Below, one piece after another: positions 16,781 to 26,500 of a stretch of DNA of 64,000 nucleotides. The DNA is from a virus. Numbering within the stretch: position 1 is the stretch's first letter; the number at the start of each line of letters is the position of its first letter. A program made the position numbers and the translations under genes. The stretch covers positions 124,001-188,000 of IMG/VR virus record IMGVR_UViG_3300023184_000026. One strand, 5' to 3'. The notes under the pieces are model-generated. The model was not told the DNA's origin and did no database searches. It saw only the letters and a list, made by a program, of their open reading frames with translations.

Positions 16781-17696
16781 AATACCAGCATACTACAGTT
16801 TTTATACAGACCTGATTGCAGAAGGTCATTGTATTATGGTTGATGTACCACAAAAAGAATCTATGCTTGAATTTATCAAGCAGATTCCAAACGAATGTGT
16901 ATATGAAGAAGTTGGCGAAAATTATGGTAAGGAAGCCAATCCACATGTAACTGTTATGTATGGCTTGAGTCCAGTAGAAGAAGGTAGAGTCAAAGAACTA
17001 TTGAATAAAGTACCAAAAAAGATTGTAGCAGAACTGGGAAAAATCAGTAAGTTTTCTAACACAGATACTCCATATGATGTATTGAAGATTGAAGTGAAAA
17101 GTCCTCATTTGAGCAAGATACATGAAATGATTCGCAAGAACTTTGACAACAACTATAAATGGCCACAATACAATCCTCATGTTACTTTGGCATATGTCAA
17201 AAAAGGAACATGTAATGAATATGTTGGTAATAAAACATTTGAAGGTATGAAAGTAATGTTTGAAACATTTATGTATAGCAACGGTATTAGAGAACTGAAT
17301 CATGCTGTGCCAATGAAGGAATATTATGTTGGTCAATCTGGTGGCTATGGTGGTGGAGCAATGGCTGGTGGAGGTGTGGCAGCAACCAATTGGGCTGGTA
17401 CATTCTCTAGCAATCAAACATCACGCCGCTTACAAAATTATCCAGCACAACGCAAATATACATATATGCAGGGCAATACTGTTATTGGTAGTCCATTATA
17501 TGATACTCTCACAGACGATGATTTGATAGATCCAAACTTTAGCAAAGATGAAATACGTACTGGACTGCGTTATGAAATGAAACGCATGGAATATCCAGAC
17601 AAAGATGTAGCCAAACCAACAGTATTGAAAAATCTTCACAAAAATCCAAAATATTATAGCGACTTGGAAATGTACTTTCAATCGGATAAAATTTAA
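16773..17696 (+). CDS. 2H phosphoesterase fused to DUF5661-like domain (Acb1-like candidate)
   Basis: 307 aa. The N-terminal ~185 residues carry two HxT motifs at 2H spacing: NPHVTVMYGL (H58, T60) and NPHVTLAYV (H136, T138), the catalytic signature of the 2H/2'-5' RNA ligase-like superfamily that includes the anti-CBASS nuclease Acb1. A glycine-rich linker (GQSGGYGGGAMAGGGVAA) follows, then a C-terminal domain ending DEIRTGLRYEMKRMEYPDKDVAKPTVLKNLHKNPKYYSDL, similar to the DUF5661 pattern also seen in the gene at 18490. Counter-defence is one option; RNA 2',3'-phosphate processing is another. Confidence 0.75.
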   Translation: MDKIPAYYSFYTDLIAEGHCIMVDVPQKESMLEFIKQIPNECVYEEVGENYGKEANPHVTVMYGLSPVEEGRVKELLNKVPKKIVAELGKISKFSNTDTPYDVLKIEVKSPHLSKIHEMIRKNFDNNYKWPQYNPHVTLAYVKKGTCNEYVGNKTFEGMKVMFETFMYSNGIRELNHAVPMKEYYVGQSGGYGGGAMAGGGVAATNWAGTFSSNQTSRRLQNYPAQRKYTYMQGNTVIGSPLYDTLTDDDLIDPNFSKDEIRTGLRYEMKRMEYPDKDVAKPTVLKNLHKNPKYYSDLEMYFQSDKI

Positions 17697-17716
17697 CAAA
17701 CAAGAAATATTATTGT

Positions 17717-18493
17717 ATGTCGGAATTTAAGAGACAATGCCCCGTTTGTAGTAATGATATATATCACACATCTAAATGTAATTTGATGAAAATGGTGAGA
17801 CTGAACTCTTGCTGTGTAAAATGCCGAGGAAAATCTCGAAGGAAATATAGTGTAGAAAAACTTGAAAGAGTTTGTTCAAAGTGCGAATGTAATATAAATT
17901 ACAATTCAATAAAATCATACAACCAAGCAATGAGTCGCAATTCTATGTGCAAGTTGTGTAGTTATAAAAATAGACCGCCTTGTTCAGAAAAAACTAAAAA
18001 TAAAATATCAATGGCAAATTCTGGAGAAAACAATGGTATGTTTGGAGAAACTCACAGCGAGGAATATAAACATGAATTATCCGAAAAATTAAAAAAGTCT
18101 CCACTTAAACAAACAGAAATTGGGATTGAAAAGATGAGAAACTCTCTACGAAAAAAATATGCAGAGAAATTTATAAAAACTGGATACAAATACCCAAGAG
18201 TCAATATAAAAGCGTGTGAGTTTATAGATCAATATGGAAAAGAGAATGGCTATTCGTTTATTCACGGACTGAATGGTGGCGAGAAATACTTCAAAGATGT
18301 TGGTGCATTTGTAGATGGGTACGATGAAAAAACCAATACAATATTTGAGTACGATGAAAGGCATCATTTTGACAGATTTGGAAATTTGATAAAGAAGGAC
18401 GCCGATAGAATGCAAGACCTATTGAAATATACAGGATGCAAAATAATAAGATACAACGAACTTAAAAAAACAATAAAGGAATATACATTATGA
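17717..18493 (+). CDS. Putative homing endonuclease (zinc ribbons + NUMOD3 + Vsr-like)
   Basis: 258 aa. The N-terminus has CxxC pairs (CPVCSND, CCVKC, CSKCECN, CKLC) that can form zinc ribbons. The middle has the NUMOD3 motif NNGMFGETHSEEYKHELSEKLK. The C-terminus DVGAFVDGYDEKTNTIFEYDERHHFDRFGNLIKKDADRM with TGCKIIRYNE fits a PD-(D/E)xK/Vsr-like nuclease. It sits between two DUF5661-like genes, overlapping the second by 4 nt, which suggests insertion into a conserved gene pair. Confidence 0.72.
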   Translation: MSEFKRQCPVCSNDIYHTSKCNLMKMVRLNSCCVKCRGKSRRKYSVEKLERVCSKCECNINYNSIKSYNQAMSRNSMCKLCSYKNRPPCSEKTKNKISMANSGENNGMFGETHSEEYKHELSEKLKKSPLKQTEIGIEKMRNSLRKKYAEKFIKTGYKYPRVNIKACEFIDQYGKENGYSFIHGLNGGEKYFKDVGAFVDGYDEKTNTIFEYDERHHFDRFGNLIKKDADRMQDLLKYTGCKIIRYNELKKTIKEYTL

Positions 18494-19188
18494 ACATTGA
18501 CCCAAACGAGCTGGCGATGGGAATCGCAGCAGAAAAAGACCATGAACAAGATAAAGCAAAAATGTGCAATCAAGACGATACACTTGCCAAAACTATCGCA
18601 CTTCATCACTTAAAAGAAGATCCCCGTTATTATACCAAACTGAATAAAGCCGGTCTTGAGCAAGAAGGCGCAATGACACCGCTTGAATCGGGTATGGATG
18701 AATGTGGATATGATATACCATCGGTTGCAATTATTCAAGTATCTGCTGAACCAGTTGGTCAAACTTCATTGAACAGTTCTGGATTGGGAAAAGGTGGAAT
18801 TGCAACACCACTGAAAACATCCAACATAAAAGCACCTGCCGAAAAAGCAAAAATTGGTGCAAATAAAATTGTTGTGGGCAAAACTCCAACCATGTCTGGA
18901 AATGCTGATCCGCTTGATCATTATTTTGGTGCTGCTATGGAAGAAGGTAAGAACTGGCCATATGATGATGAAGGTAAATTAGAACCAGAGCCAAAGGCAA
19001 AAGGTGATTATCAACCACATCAACATGGCAAATATTCTGACATGGGTGGCGTGGATAATCCTACTGGAGATTTTGGTGACTTTGATAAAAAGCCAAAACA
19101 TGGCGGCTATAAAAAAATAAAGCCAAGTGGAGCACAACGTGGTGGTCCAGATGACCCAGACATTGATACCCCACACATGGGTAGATAA
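18490..19188 (+). CDS. DUF5661-like protein with disordered tail
   Basis: 232 aa. The N-terminal DDTLAKTIALHHLKEDPRYYTKLNKAG is the DUF5661-type motif (HLxxDPxYYxxL). The rest is rich in Gly/Pro/Lys and probably disordered (PLDHYFGAAMEEGKNWPYDDEGKLEPEPKAKG...). By family knowledge such proteins occur in large phages near structural genes. Function unknown. Confidence 0.6.
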   Translation: MNIDPNELAMGIAAEKDHEQDKAKMCNQDDTLAKTIALHHLKEDPRYYTKLNKAGLEQEGAMTPLESGMDECGYDIPSVAIIQVSAEPVGQTSLNSSGLGKGGIATPLKTSNIKAPAEKAKIGANKIVVGKTPTMSGNADPLDHYFGAAMEEGKNWPYDDEGKLEPEPKAKGDYQPHQHGKYSDMGGVDNPTGDFGDFDKKPKHGGYKKIKPSGAQRGGPDDPDIDTPHMGR

Positions 19189-19197
19189 TAATAAACA

Positions 19198-19548
19198 ATG
19201 AATGGAGATCATATAGACCATTTCTGTTCAGCCATTCAATTGTTGAATGAAGGTGGGTCAAAAATCACTGAACCAAATGCTGGTATAACAAGTGATATGA
19301 ATGGTCGTTGGACTATTGGTGCATTTGATACAAGCAAGAAAAATAAAAAAGAAACACCAGCATTGACTGAGTTGATATACGACAACAATGCTGGTGTCAT
19401 GGAGATTGCTAAGTTCTTCAATGTTGCCACGCCAGAACAAGAAGACAAATTGTTGAACCTGATGAACAACAACAAAACAAAAGCAGCGTGGAATTTTATT
19501 GAAGAGGTGTTGGGAATAAAATTTCAAGGTGATGGTCCTTGGAAGTAA
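19198..19548 (+). CDS. Unknown protein
   Basis: 116 aa. Mixed alpha/beta (RWTIGAFDTSKKNKKETPALTELIYDNNAGVMEIAKFF...) with a helical C-terminus. It starts 9 nt after the DUF5661-like gene. No family recognised. Confidence 0.6.
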   Translation: MNGDHIDHFCSAIQLLNEGGSKITEPNAGITSDMNGRWTIGAFDTSKKNKKETPALTELIYDNNAGVMEIAKFFNVATPEQEDKLLNLMNNNKTKAAWNFIEEVLGIKFQGDGPWK

Positions 19549-19559
19549 GTTGTTATAGA

Positions 19560-19597
19560 TTGACATATTAGATAACATGGTTGATACTGTGTATCAA
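19560..19597 (+). promoter_or_regulatory. Promoter with operator-like palindrome
   Basis: TTGACA (19560), 17-nt spacer, GATACT (19583-19588). The -10 lies inside a palindrome TTGATAC-TGT-GTATCAA (19581-19597), and ACATGG flanks it on both sides. The gap to the next ATG (19680) contains more GTTGAT/ATCAAC words. It looks like a regulated promoter. Confidence 0.5.
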
Positions 19598-19679
19598 CAT
19601 GGTTAATATTATCAACAACTGAAAGCGAATATCAAAGCTGTTTGATACTTATATATACAACAATAAAAATAAAGGTTAT

Positions 19680-19997
19680 ATGTCAAAATATTATGTGATA
19701 GACTCTACAAAGAAACAAGGTAATAAAAATCCCGTGGTTCTTTTTGAAACAACTGATGGTGTAATAAAATATCTAGAAGGTATGTGTGAACGTCAGTTCA
19801 AACAAAGTCGCAAAGATTATATGAACAATGCCGAAAGCATTGGACACAGCGCGGATGAAACAACAGGTCGTGCTTTTTATGATTTGATGGAACAATATTT
19901 CAATATTGGTGTTATTCGCAACGGCAACAGTCCAGTCAAAACCAATATATTTCAAGCCTCTGAGTTTCTAAAGGGCAAAGACGCACACGGCAACTAA
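19680..19997 (+). CDS. Unknown conserved-looking phage protein
   Basis: 105 aa (MSKYYVIDSTKKQGNKNPVVLFETTDGVIKYLEGMCERQF...). Beta-strand start, then a long helix with many charged residues. It lies just before the SNF2-like helicase. Not recognised. Confidence 0.6.
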   Translation: MSKYYVIDSTKKQGNKNPVVLFETTDGVIKYLEGMCERQFKQSRKDYMNNAESIGHSADETTGRAFYDLMEQYFNIGVIRNGNSPVKTNIFQASEFLKGKDAHGN

Positions 19998-20008
19998 AAG
20001 TATATATA

Positions 20009-21652
20009 ATGGGCGGAGACTCAAAGCTTTTTATAAACTGGTCTGAAACCAACAAGGTACAAACCAAATATGGTTCCAAGTGGATGAGGTATTGGGTCAT
20101 ACCAAAAGATTATCTAGAAGGCTTTTTTGTATTTTGGAACAGCAACAAAATAAAACTAAAAGCACAAGGTTATAGCATAAGTAAAAATAAACTGGGTCAA
20201 TGGACACTCAATGAATGGCAAACAAACAAAGCAGATTTCAGAGAAGACTTTGGCAGAGACAACAAAGTTGAACCATTAATTATACAAAAAGAAAGCACAC
20301 TTCAATCATACACTGTAAAAAATATCAAAGGATTGAAAGAATTCCAAATACCAAGTGTAGCTAAATTATGTGCTGCTATACTAAAAAACAAAGCGGCACT
20401 GGATGGCAGTGATACAGGTGCTGGAAAAACATATACAGCGGTTGGTGTAGCAAGAGAACTTAATATGGGCATAGCTGTAGTATGCCCTAAAGCTGTTATA
20501 TATTCATGGAACAAAGTAATCAAGGACCATTTTGGCATGAAGCCAGAATTTGTTCTAAATTATGAGTCTGTTAAAACTGGTAAATATAAAGATATTGGAG
20601 TATGGAAGTCTGTGAGTAAAATAAGCACCCGAGAGTTTTTTCAATGGAATATTCCAAAGAACACTCTTATTATATTTGATGAAAGTCATAGACTAAAAGG
20701 TCATGGCACTCAAAATAGTGAAATTGCAATTGCAGCCAAGAAACAAGGTTATAAAATATTATGTTGTAGTGCCACCAATGCAATAAATCCCATAGAACTA
20801 AAATGTGTGGGACTCATTACAGGATTGTATAAAACAGGCAAGTGGTTGGCTTTTTTACGAGATCATGGATGTGAACAAGGAAGATTTGGTTGGGAATTTA
20901 GCGGCGACAAAGATGTGTTAAAAAAATTACACGCCGATTTATTTTTGGACAGAGGAGTAAGAGTAAGACGCGACGACATCAAAGGATTTCCAGACAGTGA
21001 AGTTATTGCTGAAGCATATAACATAGATGAAAAGTCACAGAAAGAGTTGAAAGAAGTGTATGAAGAAATGGAAAAGGAACTGAAGTATCTACAAGCTCAA
21101 TGCAAGAACACCAAAGAGTATCAAATAAATAGTATGGTGATCATGTTGAGGGCGCGACAACAAGCCGAACTGATCAAAGTACCATTGTTTGTGGAAATGG
21201 TAGAAGATGCATTAGAAGATGGTATGAGTGTTGTTATATTTGTCAATTTTAGTGAAACTGTAAGAGCACTGTCAAAAAGATTAAACACAAATTGTGTTGT
21301 GTGGGGAGAAAATAAGGGAAATGAACGCGATGTTCATATAGCAGATTTTCAAGCAGACAAAAAGAGAGTTATTATAGTCAATATCAAAGCGGGTGGTGCT
21401 GGTCTAAGTTTACATGACCTAAATGGAAACTATCCAAGAATATCTTTAATCAGTCCAACACCTTCTGCTGTTGACTTGCGTCAAGCTCTTGGTAGAGTAT
21501 GGAGAGATGGAGGCAAAACCAAATCACTACAAAAAATAATCTTCGCAGCCAACACGGTTGAAGAAGAAGTGTGTGAAAAGGTCAAATTAAAATTAAGTGC
21601 TTTGGACACTATAAATGATGGCGATGTATCAATCGGAACAGATTTTAACTAA
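20009..21652 (+). CDS. SNF2/UvsW-like SF2 helicase
   Basis: 547 aa superfamily 2 helicase or translocase. Motifs: GSDTGAGKTYT (Walker A, ~133-142), GIAVVCPKAVIYSWNKVI (Ia), LIIFDESHRLKG (DESH box, 224-227), ILCCSATN (III), SVVIFVNFSETVRALSKRL (IV), IIVNIKAGGAGLSLHDL (V) and SAVDLRQALGRVWRDGGKT (VI). An N-terminal ~100-residue domain precedes them. The layout fits phage SNF2-like remodelers that act in recombination-dependent replication, as T4 UvsW does; orthology to UvsW is not claimed. Confidence 0.88.
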   Translation: MGGDSKLFINWSETNKVQTKYGSKWMRYWVIPKDYLEGFFVFWNSNKIKLKAQGYSISKNKLGQWTLNEWQTNKADFREDFGRDNKVEPLIIQKESTLQSYTVKNIKGLKEFQIPSVAKLCAAILKNKAALDGSDTGAGKTYTAVGVARELNMGIAVVCPKAVIYSWNKVIKDHFGMKPEFVLNYESVKTGKYKDIGVWKSVSKISTREFFQWNIPKNTLIIFDESHRLKGHGTQNSEIAIAAKKQGYKILCCSATNAINPIELKCVGLITGLYKTGKWLAFLRDHGCEQGRFGWEFSGDKDVLKKLHADLFLDRGVRVRRDDIKGFPDSEVIAEAYNIDEKSQKELKEVYEEMEKELKYLQAQCKNTKEYQINSMVIMLRARQQAELIKVPLFVEMVEDALEDGMSVVIFVNFSETVRALSKRLNTNCVVWGENKGNERDVHIADFQADKKRVIIVNIKAGGAGLSLHDLNGNYPRISLISPTPSAVDLRQALGRVWRDGGKTKSLQKIIFAANTVEEEVCEKVKLKLSALDTINDGDVSIGTDFN

Positions 21653-21657
21653 TATAT

Positions 21658-22005
21658 ATGAATAAGATGAGTAAAATAAAAATGTTGAGTTTTTATGTAG
21701 AAGGACCAGATTGGGGACATACTGTATTCCTCAATCCTGAGTTATTTGACGACGAACGATCCCAAATTTTTGAAGCCGCAACTCTTGCTGTAGAAAAACA
21801 AATGAAAGAGTCTGACGAACTTAATCTCGGCCCAATATTGTTGGTGCGAAAAAGCAAAGCTGCCAAGAAAGAAGCAATGGTTAATGCTTTCTTATGCTTG
21901 GTTAATATTGGTCAATATGTATTGGCCGAAAATCTAAGAGAAAACTTTAAGAAAAGTTCAGGTCAAGATTTGTCACAAGACAAAAATGGATATTCATACG
22001 AATGA
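21658..22005 (+). CDS. Unknown protein
   Basis: 115 aa; a second ATG 9 nt in (21667) could also be the start. Alpha-helical C-terminus (AKKEAMVNAFLCLVNIGQYVLAENLRENFKKSSG). ATGA overlap with the next gene. Not recognised. Confidence 0.55.
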   Translation: MNKMSKIKMLSFYVEGPDWGHTVFLNPELFDDERSQIFEAATLAVEKQMKESDELNLGPILLVRKSKAAKKEAMVNAFLCLVNIGQYVLAENLRENFKKSSGQDLSQDKNGYSYE

Positions 22006-22262
22006 CAAAAACACAAGCACAACGATTGATGATAGACCTTGGCAAGAATCTCATACATGATGATTATTGCGAGGATTTGTATATTAGCATAAACAACATA
22101 GGAACAAAGACATTCAAGAATTGTGCTTATTATGAGTGTGAAGGATACACTTTTATCTGGACAATTGAAGAAAATTTTTTAATCAGTAAAAAAGAGATGA
22201 ATAATTTTGTGCTCATACCAAAGAACACAGAAACAATGGTAAATCTAAAGAAGGTTACATAA
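22002..22262 (+). CDS. Unknown small protein
   Basis: 86 aa (MTKTQAQRLMIDLGKNLIHDDYCEDLYISINN...). Beta-rich centre with aromatic residues (YYECEGYTFIWTIEE). Part of the helicase operon by overlap. Confidence 0.55.
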   Translation: MTKTQAQRLMIDLGKNLIHDDYCEDLYISINNIGTKTFKNCAYYECEGYTFIWTIEENFLISKKEMNNFVLIPKNTETMVNLKKVT

Positions 22263-22266
22263 ACAT

Positions 22267-22872
22267 ATGCTACTAAACGGAAGACCAAAAAGAATGTTGC
22301 TGGAAAGTGAAATCCTAGCAGCACAAAGTATCAGCAAGACCGAGGCAGATGTTGCTAGAAAATTGGGTGTGTCATTTATGACATATCGCAAATATGCCAA
22401 GATGTATGGATTGTATGGTAGGGTCTCCAATGCTGCTGGTAAGGGAATAAGCAAACCAATAAAGAACGAAGATAGTGGTAAGTATCCACTGAATCAAATA
22501 CTAGAAAACAAGTTTCCAAAGTATAGCACAACTCGTCTCAAGGCTCGTCTCATTCGCAGCAATAGAATCGAACAAAAGTGCAACAAGTGCAACTTCAACG
22601 AACGCAGAATATCTGACAGCATAGTACCATTGCTATTGAATTATATTGACGCCAATACTAAAAATAAAAAACGCGAAAATCTTGAACTATTGTGTTACAA
22701 TTGCTATTTTTTATATATAAACAATCCATTTGGATGTAAAAAGACATTTAAAATTTCATCAGATGATGCAACGCAATTGGAAAAAGCACCTGAATTATCG
22801 GAGCAAGACCTTGATGCCTTGAAGATCCAAGTTCATGAAGAAATAAAGAACGAAAACACACAAAATTTATGA
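22267..22872 (+). CDS. HTH protein with degenerate HNH/zinc-finger domain
   Basis: 201 aa. An N-terminal helix-turn-helix is visible (SISKTEADVARKLGVSFMTYRKYAKMYGLYG), followed by a CxxC...CxxC finger (KCNKCNF and LLCYNCYF). Between them LLLNYIDANTKNKKRENLELLC aligns with the HNH pattern, but the catalytic His pair is replaced (NYID in place of HHID-like). So it is probably a DNA-binding protein derived from an HNH nuclease that has lost cleavage. It overlaps the next gene by 4 nt. Confidence 0.65.
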   Translation: MLLNGRPKRMLLESEILAAQSISKTEADVARKLGVSFMTYRKYAKMYGLYGRVSNAAGKGISKPIKNEDSGKYPLNQILENKFPKYSTTRLKARLIRSNRIEQKCNKCNFNERRISDSIVPLLLNYIDANTKNKKRENLELLCYNCYFLYINNPFGCKKTFKISSDDATQLEKAPELSEQDLDALKIQVHEEIKNENTQNL

Positions 22873-23171
22873 GTGATGATAATTCAAATCAACAAATTCG
22901 TATAGATCCAAATGAAGAAATAACGGAAGAAAAAAAGATTATATTGTTAAATCAATGGAAAGATAAAGTCCAAAACGAAGTGATAGAATACGAATCCCAA
23001 AAAGACAAGATTTTTCAATTTTATAAAAAGAAACGAGAAAAATTCGACAAGATACTGGGTGTGCAGATGAAAAAAATTAAAAAAATTGAAATGTCTGCCA
23101 ATTCTCGTAAAAAAGTTCTGGCGGAAATTGTTAAAGAGATAGAAAACTTGTCAAAACTTCCACCTTCGTAG
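22869..23171 (+). CDS. Coiled-coil small protein
   Basis: 100 aa, nearly all helical and charged (EKKIILLNQWKDKVQNEVIEYESQKDKIFQFYKKKREKF...), probably a coiled coil. No enzyme motif. ATGA overlap upstream. Confidence 0.6.
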   Translation: MSDDNSNQQIRIDPNEEITEEKKIILLNQWKDKVQNEVIEYESQKDKIFQFYKKKREKFDKILGVQMKKIKKIEMSANSRKKVLAEIVKEIENLSKLPPS

Positions 23172-23222
23172 GTTATTGTAAATCAAAGGCGATATTCCAT
23201 TATATATGAGATTTGAAATAAT

Positions 23223-23483
23223 ATGAAAAAAGATAACGAGTTACATTTAACATGTTCATGTCATACGCATGAACTGCATATTGAAAAAGATCATGAGGAT
23301 GATATGTGGTATGTTTCATTTTGGCAGCGTGGTTATACAACAGACACTGGTTGGAGATATAAACTAAAAAATATATGGTATATATTGAAACATGGCAGAC
23401 CATATGGAGATGAAGTTATACTTGAAAATAAAGATCTAATAGAATTGAAACAATATATTGATGAACAATTAGTGAAAAAGTGA
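23223..23483 (+). CDS. Unknown phage protein
   Basis: 86 aa. LTCSCHTHELHIEKDHEDDMWYVSFWQRG at the start is Cys/His-rich and may bind metal; YKLKNIWYILKHGRPYGDEVILENKDLIEL follows. I believe similar small proteins are common in large phages, but no function is known to me. Confidence 0.6.
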   Translation: MKKDNELHLTCSCHTHELHIEKDHEDDMWYVSFWQRGYTTDTGWRYKLKNIWYILKHGRPYGDEVILENKDLIELKQYIDEQLVKK

Positions 23484-23490
23484 CAGCGTA

Positions 23491-23519
23491 TTGATAGTCT
23501 CTTATATTTATAATATATC
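23491..23519 (+). promoter_or_regulatory. Possible promoter of the propeller gene
   Basis: TTGATA (23491) with TATATC (23514) at 17 nt, overlapping a TATATTTAT motif (23503-23511) and a TATAAT (23509). The ATG at 23535 follows. A late-type promoter is possible. Confidence 0.4.
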
Positions 23520-23534
23520 AAATTATTATAACCT

Positions 23535-26500
23535 ATGAGAAATATATTTAGTCAATTCGATCAATCCAGCCCAGAAGGCGTTGTAAAAGCCCCACGCGGC
23601 GCAAAATTCTGTAGAAATGGTGATGATTTCTTCCTTGATGTTCGAGGAAACTTGCAGAAATTGAATATTTCAAAGAAGGCATTTGTTTATGGATCATATA
23701 TAAATGCGGGATTTACAACTCTAAAAGAAGAATATATCTCGTTTTCAAAACCAAGCGAAACATGGATCAAGCGAGGTGAGGGAAACAATAAAATAGGCTG
23801 GGTCAGCGTTGGATCATACAATTTATTTACAAGAGTTGTTGCAAATAATGTTCCTATATTATTGGAAAATATCATTGGTGCTTGGGCTGGCTATTATAGC
23901 AGTTATATACTAAACACAAGCAATGAACTATGGTCCGTTGGATATAACGATGATGGACAACTGGGAATTGGAAATACCGATTATCGTGGATCTGCAAGTT
24001 TGTCTTTGACAGATGTAAAACTCGCGGCATCAAGTTGTGAAGGATATTTTGCTGGCGCAGTAAAGAATGATAATACTCTTTGGTTCACTGGAAACGGTGC
24101 AAACGGAACATTTGGTAATGGCGGATACAGCAGTTATGATACATGGACAGAAACAGTACTTGAAGGTGATATCACAGGTTCTGGAGCAATAACAAATCTT
24201 GTAACTGGCGAAAATTACAGTGCATTGCTTATGGAAGATGATACATTGTGGGTATCAACCGATGAAATATTTGGACTATCAGCAACCACATTTACTCAAA
24301 TAACAAGCAGTATTAAATCTATTTCTGGTGGCGGCTATCACCTATTGTTTGTCAAGAATGATAATACATTGTGGGGCATTGGAAATAATTATCATTATCA
24401 ATTGGGCACTGAGGCAAGTTCTTCATTTGATTGGGACAATCCATACCAAATTGCATCAAATGTAGCATCATGCGCAGCAATGGGATATCACAGTGCATAT
24501 ATTGATACCGATGGTAAACTATTTACATTTGGTAATAACGGCAATGGACAACTTGGTACATCATATGGATATGATGACTTTGATGTGTCTGAACCACAAC
24601 TGATTGACACAGATGTAAAGTTTGTTGGTGGTGGTGACGATTTTACATACTATATAAAGAATGATGGAACATTGTATGGTATGGGCAACGACAACGATGG
24701 ACAATTGTCCAATAAATTCTATAATGATGTCATTGAACCAATATTGATTGACACAGATGTAACATACGCAGTGGGTGGAAATGAACATGGACTATATATC
24801 AAATCAGATAAAACATTATACGGAATGGGATACAACTATCAATGGCAATTGGGCAAATATGCACTTCCATTCAGTATGTATTATACAGACGCAACAGGAT
24901 GGACCACAGAAGGCACAGATGAATTTATCTTCACGGATAGTTATGGTACGGATGAAATTTACTGGCGCGATGTTATTTATGCAGATGGTAAATTCATTGC
25001 TGGTGGCGGCGAAGGAAATACTCAAATAAAATATTCTTCAAATGGTAAAAATTGGTCAAGTGGTTCTATTACAAATGTAGAAGGTGGAATTTCTGGTATT
25101 GCATATAACGGAACTAATACATATGTCGCTGTTTCAAGTGTATCAAATGGATACAACGACGGCAGACCAGAAGCATTCACATCAAGTGATGGTATTACTT
25201 GGACAACAGGTTCTTTGAACAACACAAACTATGACGAACTAAATCGAGTAAGATATGTCAACGGAAAATTCATTGCTGTTGGCGAAGACAGAATAGTAAC
25301 ATCGTCAAATGGAACAGATTGGGCAGAACAAACTGGATCATTTTCATCATACAACACAAGCGTTGCATATGGCAATGGAAAGTATGTAATATCGACTAAT
25401 GGGGGGACTTATAACAGTTACGATGAAAGAAATACATTCACACAAACATTTGATAATAACACCGCAAGTTATGTATCAGCTGGGGAGGATCATGTTTTAG
25501 TTATAAAAGATGATACATTATATGGTGTTGGCAGAAATGGCGATGGTCAACTTGGAAAAGACAGTTCGTTGGGAGAATTCATAAAGTTTGTTCCAATAGT
25601 GTCTAATGTTAGAAATGTAGCATCTGGTCGAGATCACGTAACCTTTGTAAAAAATGACAATACATTGTGGGGTATGGGAGATAATTATGAAGGACAACTT
25701 GGAGACGGAACTCGTGTCGAAAGATACTCGCCTGTTCAAATAGACACAAATGTATCACAATCATTCTGCTCATCAGAAAATGGAAGTTGTACAGCATATA
25801 TTAAGAACGACAACACCTTATGGGGTATGGGATATAACGGATATGGTCAACTAACTGGGTCTGTTATTGGTACATATGTAACAACATCAATTCAATTGGA
25901 CACAAATATTGTACAAGCGGCAATTAGCGACAATCATATATTGTATATCAAGAGCAACGGAAATTTATATGGAATTGGATATAACAACTATGGACAACTT
26001 GGAACTGGTGACACTAATGCACGTACATCATCATATCTTATAGACACAAATGTTGTATCTTGCGCTGTATCCGACTATACCTCATACTATATCAAAAATG
26101 ATAATACATTATATGGCATGGGATATAACAGCGACGGTCAACTTGGAATTGGTGCAAATTATAGCAATCAAATCACCGCAAGCATGATTACCGGAAGCGT
26201 AAAGCAAGTTTCTGCTACAAATGACAATGCATTGTTTGTTGCACTAGACGGCACATTATATGGCATGGGATATAATGGATATGGACAACTTGGAACTGGT
26301 GATTATACAAGTTATGATGTTCCAACTATATCAACCACGGATGTAAGCAAAGTATCTTGTGGAGAAGACTTCACATATATCATCAAAAATGATGGAACTG
26401 TGCTGGCTACTGGTGACAATAACTATAATGTTTTGGGTATTACAAACACAGCTGACAAAGTAATGTACTCAACTGATGCAACCACTTGGCACACAGCTTC

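Noticed and set aside
20009-21652. Naming the SNF2-like helicase uvsW
   Set aside because: Only general SF2 motifs can be read; T4 UvsW residues outside the motifs do not match well enough by eye.
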